64,000 nucleotides of DNA from JABCPH02 sp963524305. Lineage in GTDB: Bacteria; Fusobacteriota; Fusobacteriia; Fusobacteriales; Leptotrichiaceae. The translations under genes were made by a program, and so were the position numbers. Positions within the stretch are counted from its first letter, which is position 1; every line of letters begins with the position of its first letter. Location: positions 116,675 through 180,674 of the forward strand of contig CAURGH010000003.1 of assembly GCA_963524305.1 (NCBI GenBank), written 5' to 3'. The notes below the pieces were generated by a model. That model was not told where the DNA came from. It did not search any database and saw only the letters and a program-made list of their open reading frames with translations. Shown here piece by piece: positions 18,797-28,133 of this stretch.

Positions 18797-19495
18797 TTGG
18801 AAATGCAAAAAGATATTAGCAAAGAAGTGATTGATAAAAATTACAATCAAATTTTAGAAGATATAAAGAGATATTCTCCTTACCCAGAAAAAGTAAAAAT
18901 TCTATTTGTAAGTAAATATTATGACATCGAGGAACATAGAAAAATAATAGAAATGGGATACAACTATTTTGGGGAAAATAGGGCACAAGTTTATAGAGAT
19001 AAATTAAAAGAATTTTCAGGAGAAAAATATAAAAATATAGTTTGGGATTTCATCGGAAGGTTGCAAAAAAACAAAATAAAGTATATAATAAATAATGTAA
19101 ACCTTATTCATTCAATAGATTCTTATGAACTTTTAGAAGATATCAATAAAAAAGCCATTGAAAATGGGAGAACTGTTAACGGTTTAATTCAAATTAATGT
19201 GTCAAAAGAGGAATCAAAAACAGGTATTTATGTAGAAGATTTTGAAAAAGATAGTGAAAAATATTTTTCAATGGATAATGTAAAAATTATTGGGTTTATG
19301 ACAATGGCTCCTTTAGGTGCTAGTGAAGAAGAAATAAGTAAATATTTTTCAAAAATGTTAGATTTAAAAAGGAAGTATGCAGAAAAATATGAATATTTAA
19401 CTGAGCTTTCTATGGGAATGTCTGGCGATTATATAGAAGCATTGAAAAATGGTGCGACTATAATAAGAATAGGAAGTAAATTAATTAGTAAATAA
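18797..19495 (+). CDS. YggS family PLP-binding protein
   Basis: The 232-residue single-domain PLP protein has the cofactor lysine in KILFVSKYY (K40), ENRAQ (about 61-65), and the phosphate-binding MGMSGDY and IRIGS segments near the end. This family controls PLP and amino acid balance. TTG 18797 is preferred because GAGGAG lies 7 bases upstream; the in-frame ATG at 18803 would be 13 away. It is followed by sepF at 12 bp, the same pairing as ylmE-ylmF in Firmicutes. Confidence 0.92.
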   Translation: MEMQKDISKEVIDKNYNQILEDIKRYSPYPEKVKILFVSKYYDIEEHRKIIEMGYNYFGENRAQVYRDKLKEFSGEKYKNIVWDFIGRLQKNKIKYIINNVNLIHSIDSYELLEDINKKAIENGRTVNGLIQINVSKEESKTGIYVEDFEKDSEKYFSMDNVKIIGFMTMAPLGASEEEISKYFSKMLDLKRKYAEKYEYLTELSMGMSGDYIEALKNGATIIRIGSKLISK

Positions 19496-19507
19496 GGAGG
19501 TATAGTC

Positions 19508-20038
19508 TTGAGTGGATTTACAAAGAAAATAATGGAATTCTTCGGTGATGATGTTGAAGAAGATGATGACGAAGTAGAAAACGATTTTGAAGAGACAAAA
19601 GAGAATACAACACAACCATCAGTAAAACCTCAAAATAAAGTTTTTGAAAAACCACAACAAGAAGAAAAAGAGAAGGAAAAGAAAGTAATGAGTATTTTTG
19701 GAGTAGGAAGTAAAAAGGAGGAAAGTGCAAAGATGTCAACAACAACAACAGCATCAAAAGTAACTTATGTCTCGATAATTAGACCAAAAGTTTTCGAGGA
19801 TTCAAGATTGATTGCTGATTCAATAAAAGAAAACAAAGTGGTTACATTTAGTTTGGAATTTTTAGAATTTGAGATAGGTCAAAGAGTGATAGATTTTGTT
19901 AGCGGAGCTGCTTATGCAATGAATGCTCATCTTTCAAAAGTGACTGATAAAGTATTAACATCAATACCTAATGGAATTGAATATGAAGATATTGATACTG
20001 CTTTAGAAGAAGAAGATAAAGATAACAAGTTATTATAA
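19508..20038 (+). CDS. sepF: Cell division protein SepF
   Basis: The 176-residue protein has an N-terminal membrane-binding amphipathic helix (MSGFTKKIMEFFG), an acidic linker (about 15-75), and the SepF domain (about 85-160; IIRPKVFEDSRLIADSIKENK, then RVIDFVSGAAYAM). It bundles and membrane-anchors FtsZ at the division site. The start is TTG 19508 behind AAGGAGG. It is coupled to yggS. It is relevant to the FtsZ-like protein at 54408-55115. Confidence 0.93.
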   Translation: MSGFTKKIMEFFGDDVEEDDDEVENDFEETKENTTQPSVKPQNKVFEKPQQEEKEKEKKVMSIFGVGSKKEESAKMSTTTTASKVTYVSIIRPKVFEDSRLIADSIKENKVVTFSLEFLEFEIGQRVIDFVSGAAYAMNAHLSKVTDKVLTSIPNGIEYEDIDTALEEEDKDNKLL

Positions 20039-20206
20039 TGTTGAAAAAGATGTTGTTATAATATAGAAGTTTTTCTATTAACAACTCTTTTTTATTAGAA
20101 ATTAGGCAATTGTAACGGTAAAATATGGTAAAAATTTTGGAAAAATTATTGAATTTTAGCCATATTTTCATGGAAAAAGGATTGCTAAAAAAAGGAGGAG
20201 TTATTT

Positions 20207-21403
20207 ATTTTTAGTATAATTTTATCAATTGTGATTTTGGGAATAATTGTATTTATACACGAATTGGGGCATTTTTTGACAGCGAAATTTTATAAAATGC
20301 CAGTTTTTGAATTTGCGATTGGAATGGGACCAAAATTATTTTCAAAAAAAATTAATGGGACTATTTATTCTGTGAGAATGCTTCCGCTTGGGGGATTTGT
20401 GAATATTGGTGGAATGCAGCCAGAAGAATTTGATATGGAAGAGTTTAGGAAAGAGAAAATTGACGAAATAACGAGAGATTTGAAAGAGGATTTGGAGATA
20501 GCTGAAATTGAAATATCGGATGATGAGTTTGTTGAGAGAGCTGAAAGACGATTGAATATCGAGATGGAAGAAGAGCTTGAAAGACAAGTAGCTATTTCAG
20601 AAAATGGATTTTATAAGAAACCGGCGTTTAGTAGATTTGTTGTTTTGATTGCTGGGATTGCGATGAATTTTATTTCTGCAATTTTAGTAATTTTCTTGAT
20701 ATTTTCAATTACTGGAACAGTTCCGTCAAAACATACAAAGCCAGTTATAAATGTGATTCAAAATAATTCACAAGTGAAAAATGTGTTGCAGCCAAATGAT
20801 GAGATTGTAGAATTGAATGGTAGAAAAATTTCTAAATGGGTAGAGATTTCAGAGGAAATTCAAAAAATAAATGGTGAAAAGTATGCGAATCAAGATATTG
20901 ATGTAAAGGTGCTTAGAAATGGAAAAATGGTAGATAATAAAGTTAAATTGACGTATTACAAGGATTTGAAGGCTTATGCTTTGGGAATCCAAGTAAAAAT
21001 GAAAAAGTCTACATTTTTGGAAAGAGTAAAATATAGTTTTGTGGTATTTGGTGATTATTTTGTAATGATGTTGAAAGGCGTTAAAATGCTGATAACAGGA
21101 AAAGTACCGTTTAAAGAAATGACTGGGCCTGTAGGTCTTCCCAAATTAATAGGAGCAGCGTATAATTCAGGTGGTATGTTATCATTATTAAATATTTTTA
21201 TAATTTTGTCGATAAATATTGGATTAATGAACCTGCTACCAATTCCAGCTTTAGATGGTGGACGGATTTTATTCGTTTTACCAGAATTTGTGGGAATAAA
21301 AGTAAATAAAAAAATAGAAGAAAGAATCCACATGGTTGGAATGATATTGTTAATGATATTAATGGCATTGATGATGTTTAGTGATATTACAAAATATTTT
21401 TAG
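20207..21403 (+). CDS. rseP: RseP/SREBP site-2 family intramembrane zinc metalloprotease, probable AUU start
   Basis: The protease has the zinc motif HELGH near the N-terminus, the third ligand region NLLPIPALDGGRI near the C-terminus, a single PDZ domain (about residues 190-270) and four membrane helices. It cleaves membrane anchors such as anti-sigma factors or signal peptides. The only standard start is GTG 20231, which removes half of the first helix and lies 33 bases from AAAGGAGG (20191-20198). ATT at 20207 is 8 bases from that site and restores a full helix (IFSIILSIVILGIIVFI) before HELGH. A stop at 20186 excludes a longer gene. I therefore give the AUU start; 398 residues. Confidence 0.85.
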   Translation: MFSIILSIVILGIIVFIHELGHFLTAKFYKMPVFEFAIGMGPKLFSKKINGTIYSVRMLPLGGFVNIGGMQPEEFDMEEFRKEKIDEITRDLKEDLEIAEIEISDDEFVERAERRLNIEMEEELERQVAISENGFYKKPAFSRFVVLIAGIAMNFISAILVIFLIFSITGTVPSKHTKPVINVIQNNSQVKNVLQPNDEIVELNGRKISKWVEISEEIQKINGEKYANQDIDVKVLRNGKMVDNKVKLTYYKDLKAYALGIQVKMKKSTFLERVKYSFVVFGDYFVMMLKGVKMLITGKVPFKEMTGPVGLPKLIGAAYNSGGMLSLLNIFIILSINIGLMNLLPIPALDGGRILFVLPEFVGIKVNKKIEERIHMVGMILLMILMALMMFSDITKYF

Positions 21404-21417
21404 TAAAGTAAAATTTT

Positions 21418-21454
21418 GAGAACAATTCAAATTAGGTTGTTCTCATTTTTTTTT
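21418..21454 (+). terminator. Intrinsic terminator after rseP
   Basis: GAGAACAA pairs with TTGTTCTC, followed by a run of T. Confidence 0.88.
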
Positions 21455-21489
21455 GCTAATTTTTTGATTATAATAATTGGGGAAATTGA

Positions 21490-21504
21490 AGACAAATATT
21501 GTCT
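21490..21504. promoter_or_regulatory. Inverted repeat upstream of the TetR-RND promoter
   Basis: AGACAA and TTGTCT flank ATA, 20 bp upstream of the -35 hexamer. It is a possible second regulator site. Confidence 0.4.
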
Positions 21505-21524
21505 AAAATAAAGAAAAATAAAGA

Positions 21525-21553
21525 TTGACAAAAACATAAAAAAGTACTATTAT
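21525..21553 (+). promoter_or_regulatory. Promoter of the tetR-tolC-RND operon
   Basis: TTGACA (21525-21530) and TATTAT (21548-21553) have a 17-bp spacer. The -10 is 135 bp upstream of the regulator start. Confidence 0.82.
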
Positions 21554-21567
21554 TATATTTACTAAAT

Positions 21568-21581
21568 TGACTTGAAAGTCA
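21568..21581. promoter_or_regulatory. Operator-like dyad for the TetR regulator
   Basis: TGACTT-GA-AAGTCA is a perfect 6-bp dyad in a longer AT-rich imperfect palindrome, 14 bp after the -10 and so about at the transcription start. TetR repressors usually bind such dyads next to their own promoter. Binding by the adjacent gene product is inferred. Confidence 0.6.
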
Positions 21582-21687
21582 TTTTTTGAAAAAGTTAAAA
21601 AAGGGGGCAAAAAAATTAGGAAAATAGGAGGTTTTATTTAGGGTGAGTAGTATAAAAAATAAATAAATAGGAGTTAATAACAACAGC

Positions 21688-22287
21688 ATGAAATCAGATA
21701 AAAAAATAATGATATTGAAAAAGGCTTTTGAATTACTTAGAAAAAATGGCTATACGGATACGAAAGTTGAGGATATAACTAAGGCATTGGGAATTTCAAA
21801 AGGAAGTTTTTATACGTATTTTAAGACGAAAGAAGAACTTTTATGTGAATTATTAGAAAGTATAAAAAAATCTGAAATGGAAAAATATTCAAAAGTAGAA
21901 ATTGATGAAAATCCGAGAAAAACATTGGAAAATTTTATTAAAGAGAGATTTAAAAGTTTTTTAGAACTTCTGAGTAATGTGGATATCGGAATAGTGAATT
22001 CTTTTACCCAGAATACAAATGTAGGGAAATTTCATGAAGAAATGACAAAATTTTTTAAGAGTTTTATTAAAGAAAATGTACTTTTAAGATATGAAAGTAA
22101 CAGGGAATACGATATAGAAATTATTTCAGACTTTATAATTTTGGCAATTAATAATTATTTGGTTGAAAAAATTGTGTGTAAAAAAGAATATACTTTTTCT
22201 TCAAAAGAAGAGTTTGATGGGATAGTAGAGGATAATCAGAAATTAATTAATGAAATTGTAAAATTCATCGATAATGCATTAAAATAG
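21688..22287 (+). CDS. TetR family transcriptional regulator
   Basis: The 199-residue protein has an N-terminal TetR helix-turn-helix (about residues 8-55; NGYTDTKVEDITKALGISKG, then FYTYFKTKEELL) and a helical ligand-binding C-terminus. It is the first gene of the efflux operon, 17 bp before the tolC-like gene, and most likely represses it from the dyad at 21568-21581. Its ribosome binding site AGGAG is 14 bases from the ATG, longer than usual. Confidence 0.93.
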   Translation: MKSDKKIMILKKAFELLRKNGYTDTKVEDITKALGISKGSFYTYFKTKEELLCELLESIKKSEMEKYSKVEIDENPRKTLENFIKERFKSFLELLSNVDIGIVNSFTQNTNVGKFHEEMTKFFKSFIKENVLLRYESNREYDIEIISDFIILAINNYLVEKIVCKKEYTFSSKEEFDGIVEDNQKLINEIVKFIDNALK

Positions 22288-22304
22288 ATTAAATAGGAGG
22301 AAAG

Positions 22305-23573
22305 ATGAAAAAAAATAAATTGAGAATAATAGTATCATTATTATTGTTAATTACAATTCCAAGTTTTGCGCAAAAAATAACTATACAAGAAGCAGCAGAG
22401 ATGGCAATTAAAAATAATAAAGATATTAAAATTGGAATGTTGAAAGCAGAGCAAGGAAAAATTAATGTGGATAAAGCTTGGGCAAGTAAATTTTTTACAG
22501 TAGGTTATTCAGGGAAAGCTCAAGAATTTTTAGATAAGGATTTTTCTAAAAGAGGAGAAGCTTTTCAGCATTATTTGACATTATCACAACCGATTTATAC
22601 AGGTGGTAAATTGAAATTGAATCATGAAATAAGTAAAGAAAGTTTGACATTGGCACAGTTGAATTTGGATAAAGTTAGAAAAGATACTATTTTAAGTACA
22701 GTTCAAGCGTATATTGACGTTTATAATGCGATGAGTACTTTAGGAGTATTGCAAAAATCAAAGGAAACACTAGATGAAAATTTGAAAACACAAAAAGAAC
22801 TGTATGATTTAAGAATGACGACTAAGCCAGAGCTTACGGAAGCAGAAAGAAGTTTGTCAGCTATTGAAGCACAAATCGTGGAACAAGAAGGAAATATTGA
22901 AGTTTCAAAAGAATCGTTAGGAATTTTGATTGGAATGAAAGATAGTTCGCAAATTGAAATTGTTCCATTTGGAGTTGAAGATAATTTTACGAAAACAGTT
23001 AAATTAGAAGACGATTTAGCAAAATTGAAAACAGAAAATACAGAGTATAAAATTTCTATGAAACAAAATGATTTGAGCAAGAAAAATGTTAAATTGGAAG
23101 AAGCAAGTTATAAACCAACTGTTAGTGGTGTAATAAATTACGGGACATTGCAAAGTCAAGATAGATTTGGAAATATTTTAAAACCTAGAAACTTTACGAC
23201 TTCGGCTGGTGTGAATTGGAGCTGGGACATATTTGACTGGGGAACAAGAAAAAATAATGTAAAATATGCGAAAAAAACTCAAGAAATAACAGAACTTCAA
23301 GCGGATCAAACTTTGGAGGCTGTTCAAACAAATATGAAAAAAACTTATTATCAATTAAGAGCATTGGAAAAAAGTATAGCTGCATTGCAATTGGCGGTTC
23401 AAAAGGCAGAAGAATCTTATGAAATGGAAAGAGAAAGATATTCATATAGATTAATTACAATGGAAAATTTATTACAATCGGAAACTAATCTAAGACAAGC
23501 TAGAGTAAATTATGCACAAGCTAAATTGAATTATTATTTCTTAGTTTCTAAATATGGAGCATATTTAGATTAA
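22305..23573 (+). CDS. TolC family outer-membrane efflux protein
   Basis: The 422-residue protein has a signal peptide (about residues 1-22), then two TolC repeats of coiled-coil helices with beta strands (ITIQEAAEMAIKNNKDIK at the start; SVNWSWDIFDWGTRKN at about 302-317). It forms the outer-membrane channel of the RND pump. GGAGGA precedes the ATG. It precedes the membrane fusion protein, so the three-part pump is complete. Confidence 0.92.
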   Translation: MKKNKLRIIVSLLLLITIPSFAQKITIQEAAEMAIKNNKDIKIGMLKAEQGKINVDKAWASKFFTVGYSGKAQEFLDKDFSKRGEAFQHYLTLSQPIYTGGKLKLNHEISKESLTLAQLNLDKVRKDTILSTVQAYIDVYNAMSTLGVLQKSKETLDENLKTQKELYDLRMTTKPELTEAERSLSAIEAQIVEQEGNIEVSKESLGILIGMKDSSQIEIVPFGVEDNFTKTVKLEDDLAKLKTENTEYKISMKQNDLSKKNVKLEEASYKPTVSGVINYGTLQSQDRFGNILKPRNFTTSAGVNWSWDIFDWGTRKNNVKYAKKTQEITELQADQTLEAVQTNMKKTYYQLRALEKSIAALQLAVQKAEESYEMERERYSYRLITMENLLQSETNLRQARVNYAQAKLNYYFLVSKYGAYLD

Positions 23574-23687
23574 ATATGTTATAAATAATGAGTTATAAAA
23601 AGTTTTAAGAATATGTTATTAAAAAAATAATTGAAATTATAGATTTTTAGAAATACTACTGAAAAAAATAAAAAATAGGGAGGAAAA

Positions 23688-24887
23688 ATGAAAATAAATA
23701 AAAAAATAATTGTAGCAATGACGGTGTTAGCGTTGCTTACTGTTTCATGCGGAAAGAAAAAACCAAAAGAAAATACATCTACAGCAAGACCAGTAAAAGT
23801 GCAAGTAATTGGTCAAAATCAAATGTCGTTGGGATACACGGCGAGTGGGTCGATAAAAGGGATAGAAGAAATACCGTATACAGCGACTTCAAGCGGGGAA
23901 GTTGTAGTAATTAACGGGAAAAATGGAGATTATGTAAATGCTGGGCAAGTAATTGTAGCAATTGATAATCAAGCTGCAAGATCTGGTGTTAGAGAGGCTG
24001 TTTCAAATGTAAGAACAGCAGAATCTAATATTAGTTCGGCACATGGAGATATTAGTGCAGCTAAAGGAAATATTGCCTCAGCAGCAGCAGCAGTGGAAGA
24101 AGCGAGAATTAATTATCAAAAATATAAAATGTTATATGATAAAAGATTAATTACAGAAACTGATTTCTTGACAGCACAAACAAAATTAAGTTCGGCACAA
24201 GCTAACTTAAATTCAGCTAGAAGTAACTATAACACAGCGGTAAATGCATTATCTTCGAGAAGAAACAGTTTGAGTTCGGCACAAGCTAATTTGGCTACAG
24301 CAAATGATACTAACAGTAAAACTGTTATTAAAACTAAAGTTAGCGGATATATTGCAAATATGGATTTAGAAAGACATCAACAAGTATCAGCAGGAGCAAA
24401 ATTATTTACATTGGTTAATGAAAGTGAAATGAAATTGGAAATTGGAGTTCCAGCAGAAATTGTTAAAAAAATTCAAATGGGAGCACAAGCAACTATAAAG
24501 GTTGATGAATTGAATGGTAAAGAAATTGTTGGAACAGTTTATGAAATAGCAGCTTCAGCTGATTCAGCTAGTAGACAATTTATTGTAAAAGTTAAATTCC
24601 CTAATCCAGATAGAGAGTTAAAAAGTGGAATGTATGGAAAAGCAAATATTGCAACAGGAGCTGAAGATGGGTTGATTATTCCTAAAAAGGCGATTGTAGT
24701 AAGAGGAGTTCAGCAAGTTATTTATGTTATTAGAGATGGAAAAGCGGTTATGATACCGATAAATATTTCTAATCAAAATGAAACTTATGCGGCAGTGACT
24801 GGTGATGGTCTGACAGCTGGAGATCAGTTAGTTGTTGATGGACAAAATGTTGTACAAGCGAATGAAAAAGTAAATATTGTGCAGTAA
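23688..24887 (+). CDS. RND efflux membrane fusion lipoprotein
   Basis: The 399-residue protein has a lipoprotein-type signal peptide with Cys at about 21 (LLTVSCGKK). A biotinyl-lipoyl half (about 60-95), a long alpha hairpin (about 100-205) with two near-identical SSAQANL heptad stretches, a second lipoyl half, a beta-barrel and a membrane-proximal domain follow. It bridges the permease and the TolC-like channel. GGGAGG precedes the ATG. Confidence 0.92.
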   Translation: MKINKKIIVAMTVLALLTVSCGKKKPKENTSTARPVKVQVIGQNQMSLGYTASGSIKGIEEIPYTATSSGEVVVINGKNGDYVNAGQVIVAIDNQAARSGVREAVSNVRTAESNISSAHGDISAAKGNIASAAAAVEEARINYQKYKMLYDKRLITETDFLTAQTKLSSAQANLNSARSNYNTAVNALSSRRNSLSSAQANLATANDTNSKTVIKTKVSGYIANMDLERHQQVSAGAKLFTLVNESEMKLEIGVPAEIVKKIQMGAQATIKVDELNGKEIVGTVYEIAASADSASRQFIVKVKFPNPDRELKSGMYGKANIATGAEDGLIIPKKAIVVRGVQQVIYVIRDGKAVMIPINISNQNETYAAVTGDGLTAGDQLVVDGQNVVQANEKVNIVQ

Positions 24888-24910
24888 TAGAAAAATAGAG
24901 AAAGGAGTGT

Positions 24911-24927
24911 ACGGTTATTGCAATCGT
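24911..24927 (+). promoter_or_regulatory. Hairpin between Shine-Dalgarno and start of the RND permease
   Basis: ACGGTT pairs with AATCGT around ATTGC. It lies 3 nt after AAAGGAG (24901-24907) and 10 nt before ATG 24938. The same stretch can also encode a seven-codon leader from TTG 24918 whose stop overlaps the ATG, so coupling is the alternative reading. Confidence 0.45.
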
Positions 24928-24937
24928 ATGAGATAAA

Positions 24938-27900
24938 ATGACAGTAGCAGAATTTGCAACGAAGAGAGTAGTGTCGACAACGATGATACTTGTATTTATG
25001 ATTTTTGCTGGTTGGGTAGCGATGACAGGTATGAAACAGGAAAGAATACCAGATTTTGATACACCGATAGTTGTTGTTAATACTACTTGGACAGGAGCGA
25101 CAGCGGAAGATGTAAAAACACAAGTATCTAAAAAAATTGAAGATGCGGCATTGAATGTAGATGGAATTAAAAATATTACAACATCTTCATCTTATGGTTC
25201 ATCAGTAGTTACGATAGAGTTTAACTATGGTGTAGATACAGATATTAAACAAGTACAAGTTCAAACACAAATAGATAAAATAAAAGGACAATTGCCAGAT
25301 GATGATAACTTTAAAGATCCTACAGTATCAAAATTAGATATGGCAGGGAGTTCCAACATGGCGTTAATGATTGGAATTACTGGGAAAAATAAAGAATTAA
25401 TAACATCATTTGTTGAAGAAACATTACAACCTAGATTGAAGAGAAATAGAGGTATCGGTAATATTTCTGTAATGGGTAATGCGACAAGACAAATTAAAGT
25501 TTGGCTGGATCCAGCTAGATTAAAGGAATATAATTTGTCAGCGGCAGAAATTTATAGTAAAATAAAAGCGGCTAATACAGTAACGCCAGCAGGTACAATA
25601 ACTGATGGAACGAAAGAATTTATCCTAAAAGTTGATGGAGAATTAAAAGAGCTTGATCAAATTCAGGATATCGTTATTTCAAATCAAAATAATCAAACAG
25701 TTAGATTGGCTGATGTGGCAAAAGTTGAGTATGGAACAGAGGATCCTACATCGTATGTAACGTATAATGGAAAAGAAATGGTTGCTGTTATGATTCAAAA
25801 GAGTAAAGATGGTAACTTGGTAGAGGTTGCGAAAAAGGCTAAGGAAACTTTGAAAGAAGCAAAACCATTATTTCCAGCAGGTTCTAGTTATAATATAATA
25901 GTTGATAACAGTGAAAAAGTTAGTGAATCAATAAAAAATGTTGCAAGTTCAGGAATACAAGCGGTTATTATTACAATTATAGTACTTTTTGTATTCTTAA
26001 AAAACTTGAGGGCCTCATTAGTTGTAGGAACATTGATTCCGATTTCAGCAATGTTTACATTCTTTTTACTTACGACACAAGGGATAACATTGAATATGAT
26101 TTCGTTAATGGGATTATCACTTGCGGTTGGATCATTAGTAGATAACGGAGTTGTTACGCTGGATAATATTTTTGATCATATTCAGATTAATAAGGAACCG
26201 GCAGATGTAGCAGCGGTACGGGGTACGAATGAAGTAATTCTTCCAATGATGGCGTCAACTGCAACTTCAGTTTGTGTATTCTTGCCAATTATATTATTTG
26301 AAGGAATTGCTAAGGAAGTATTTAAGAGTATTGCGTTTTCAATGATGTTTGCGTTGTCAGCTTCGATTATTGTTGCGATGTTATGGGTTCCAATGGCTTC
26401 GAGTTTATTTTTAGATGTTAAAAAAATATCAGATAATGCTGAAAAAGCTGCTAAATTTAATGCATTTAGGGATAAATATAAAGAATTAGTGTCAAAAGTA
26501 TTGGAAAATAGATGGAAAATGGTAATTGGAGTTATAATAGCATTTGTGATAGTTGTATTTGGAGTAGGAAAAACAGTAAAAACTACATTCTTCCCAACGA
26601 TTGATGATAATCAATATTCGGTAGTTGCGACACTTGCGACAGGATTGGATTTAGATGTATCAAAGGATATCGCAAATAAAATGGAAGCTGTTGTAAAAGC
26701 AGATCCAGCGACTAAAGATATAAATGTTATTGCCTCAAAAAGTGCAGCGACAATAAATGTCGATGTAAAGAAAGATACGATGAAGGCAATGAACCGTGTC
26801 AGAGAAAAATTAAAAGATTTACCAAATGTAACACTTGCGGTTTCGCCACAAAAAGCAGGAGGTATGATGTCACAAAAAGATTATTCATTCCAAATAGAAG
26901 GTGAAGACCCACAAGAATTAAATAGAATTGCAAATTCGATAATGAATGATATGAAGAGCCAGTCTTGGTTTAAGGATGTTAAGTCATCGACTGAAGGTGG
27001 ATATCCACAAGCTAAATTGGAAGTTGACAGAGTAAAAGCAGAAAGTTATGGAATAACTGTAACAGATATTACTCAAATGCTATTTATGACAGCGTCTGGA
27101 TCAGCAAATCCGATTGATGTAACTCAAAGTACAGAAACATTGGATGTAGTGTTGGAATTGGAAAAAAATCAAAAAAATTCATTGAATAAAATTATGGATT
27201 TAGAGATAAAAACTAATAAAGGAACTTATGTTCGATTAGGAGATATTGCTACAATGCAATATGAAGAAAGTGCTTCGACTATTTCAACAGAAAATGGTAC
27301 AAGAATTGTAACAGTTGGTGCAAACTTGGATAAATCAAAAGGATTTAACGATGCAGCGGCATTTATTCAACAGTCATTTAAAAAGGCAAATCCAGCTGAA
27401 GGATATAAAATTGGGGTAGCAGGACAAGCTAAAAACCAAGCTGAAATGGGTGGACAAATTATGAAAGACTTGTTACTTGCGATTGTGTTGATTTATACAG
27501 TACTTGCAGTTCAATTGGAATCATTTATCTTGCCACTTATGATTATGACAACATTGCCACTATCCATGATTGGAGTAATTTTAGGATTAGCAATAACTAG
27601 AGTACAACTTAGTATGTTCGTTATGATTGGTATCTTGATGTTATTTGGTATGGCGGTTAATAATGCGATTGTAATGCTTGATTTCGTTGCGGGATTGCGG
27701 AAAAAAGGCTGGTCGATACACGATGCCTTAGTAGAAGCCTGTGGTTCAAGACTCCGACCAATTTTAATGACAACACTTACAACAGTATTAGGATGGCTTC
27801 CAATGGTATTCTCAAATAAAGGAAGTTCAGGATATTATCAAGGAATGGCGATAGCAGTAATGTTTGGACTTTCATTCTGTACGGTCTTGACATTATTCTT

Positions 27901-28012
27901 TACACCAGTATTGTATTCGTTAGTTGAAGAAAGAAAAGAGAGAAAGCAAAAAGAAAAAGAGGAAAAAAGAAGACAGGAAAAAGAACAGGAAAGAATAGGA
28001 TATACTAAATAA
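24938..28012 (+). CDS. RND efflux permease (HAE1-like)
   Basis: This 1024-residue inner-membrane pump has twelve predicted transmembrane helices and two large periplasmic loops. Helix 4 contains GSLVDNGVVTLDN, which keeps the first proton-relay Asp and has Asn for the second. Helix 10 has MAVNNAIVMLD, with Asn where AcrB has Lys940; this is a known variant pattern of AcrB-distant RND pumps. It exports drugs or other amphiphiles with the fusion protein and TolC partner encoded upstream. The C-terminus is a charged Lys/Glu tail. The ribosome binding site is unusual: AAAGGAG lies 30 bases from the ATG with a small hairpin between them. Confidence 0.94.
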   Translation: MTVAEFATKRVVSTTMILVFMIFAGWVAMTGMKQERIPDFDTPIVVVNTTWTGATAEDVKTQVSKKIEDAALNVDGIKNITTSSSYGSSVVTIEFNYGVDTDIKQVQVQTQIDKIKGQLPDDDNFKDPTVSKLDMAGSSNMALMIGITGKNKELITSFVEETLQPRLKRNRGIGNISVMGNATRQIKVWLDPARLKEYNLSAAEIYSKIKAANTVTPAGTITDGTKEFILKVDGELKELDQIQDIVISNQNNQTVRLADVAKVEYGTEDPTSYVTYNGKEMVAVMIQKSKDGNLVEVAKKAKETLKEAKPLFPAGSSYNIIVDNSEKVSESIKNVASSGIQAVIITIIVLFVFLKNLRASLVVGTLIPISAMFTFFLLTTQGITLNMISLMGLSLAVGSLVDNGVVTLDNIFDHIQINKEPADVAAVRGTNEVILPMMASTATSVCVFLPIILFEGIAKEVFKSIAFSMMFALSASIIVAMLWVPMASSLFLDVKKISDNAEKAAKFNAFRDKYKELVSKVLENRWKMVIGVIIAFVIVVFGVGKTVKTTFFPTIDDNQYSVVATLATGLDLDVSKDIANKMEAVVKADPATKDINVIASKSAATINVDVKKDTMKAMNRVREKLKDLPNVTLAVSPQKAGGMMSQKDYSFQIEGEDPQELNRIANSIMNDMKSQSWFKDVKSSTEGGYPQAKLEVDRVKAESYGITVTDITQMLFMTASGSANPIDVTQSTETLDVVLELEKNQKNSLNKIMDLEIKTNKGTYVRLGDIATMQYEESASTISTENGTRIVTVGANLDKSKGFNDAAAFIQQSFKKANPAEGYKIGVAGQAKNQAEMGGQIMKDLLLAIVLIYTVLAVQLESFILPLMIMTTLPLSMIGVILGLAITRVQLSMFVMIGILMLFGMAVNNAIVMLDFVAGLRKKGWSIHDALVEACGSRLRPILMTTLTTVLGWLPMVFSNKGSSGYYQGMAIAVMFGLSFCTVLTLFFTPVLYSLVEERKERKQKEKEEKRRQEKEQERIGYTK

Positions 28013-28078
28013 TTCAGTTCTTTGATTTGTTGAAATGTTTGGTAACTTGTAAAATTTACTTTTTATTAAATAGTACAA

Positions 28079-28109
28079 GAACACTCGCGACTTTAGTCGT
28101 GGGAGGTTC
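28079..28109 (+). mobile_element. Orphan IS605-type right-end-like hairpin
   Basis: GAAC/GTTC and CTCGCGACT/AGTCGTGGG form a long imperfect hairpin with a TT loop. The arrangement resembles the structured right end of IS200/IS605 elements (the omegaRNA 3' end), from memory of such ends. No transposase remains here. It lies between the pump gene and the small pump-associated gene, within the probable operon. Confidence 0.4.
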
Positions 28110-28133
28110 AGAAAAATTAGAGGGGAGAATTTT

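Noticed and set aside
20231..21403. rseP starting at GTG 20231
   Set aside because: The ribosome binding site would be 33 bases away and the first membrane helix cut in half; ATT 20207 fits better.
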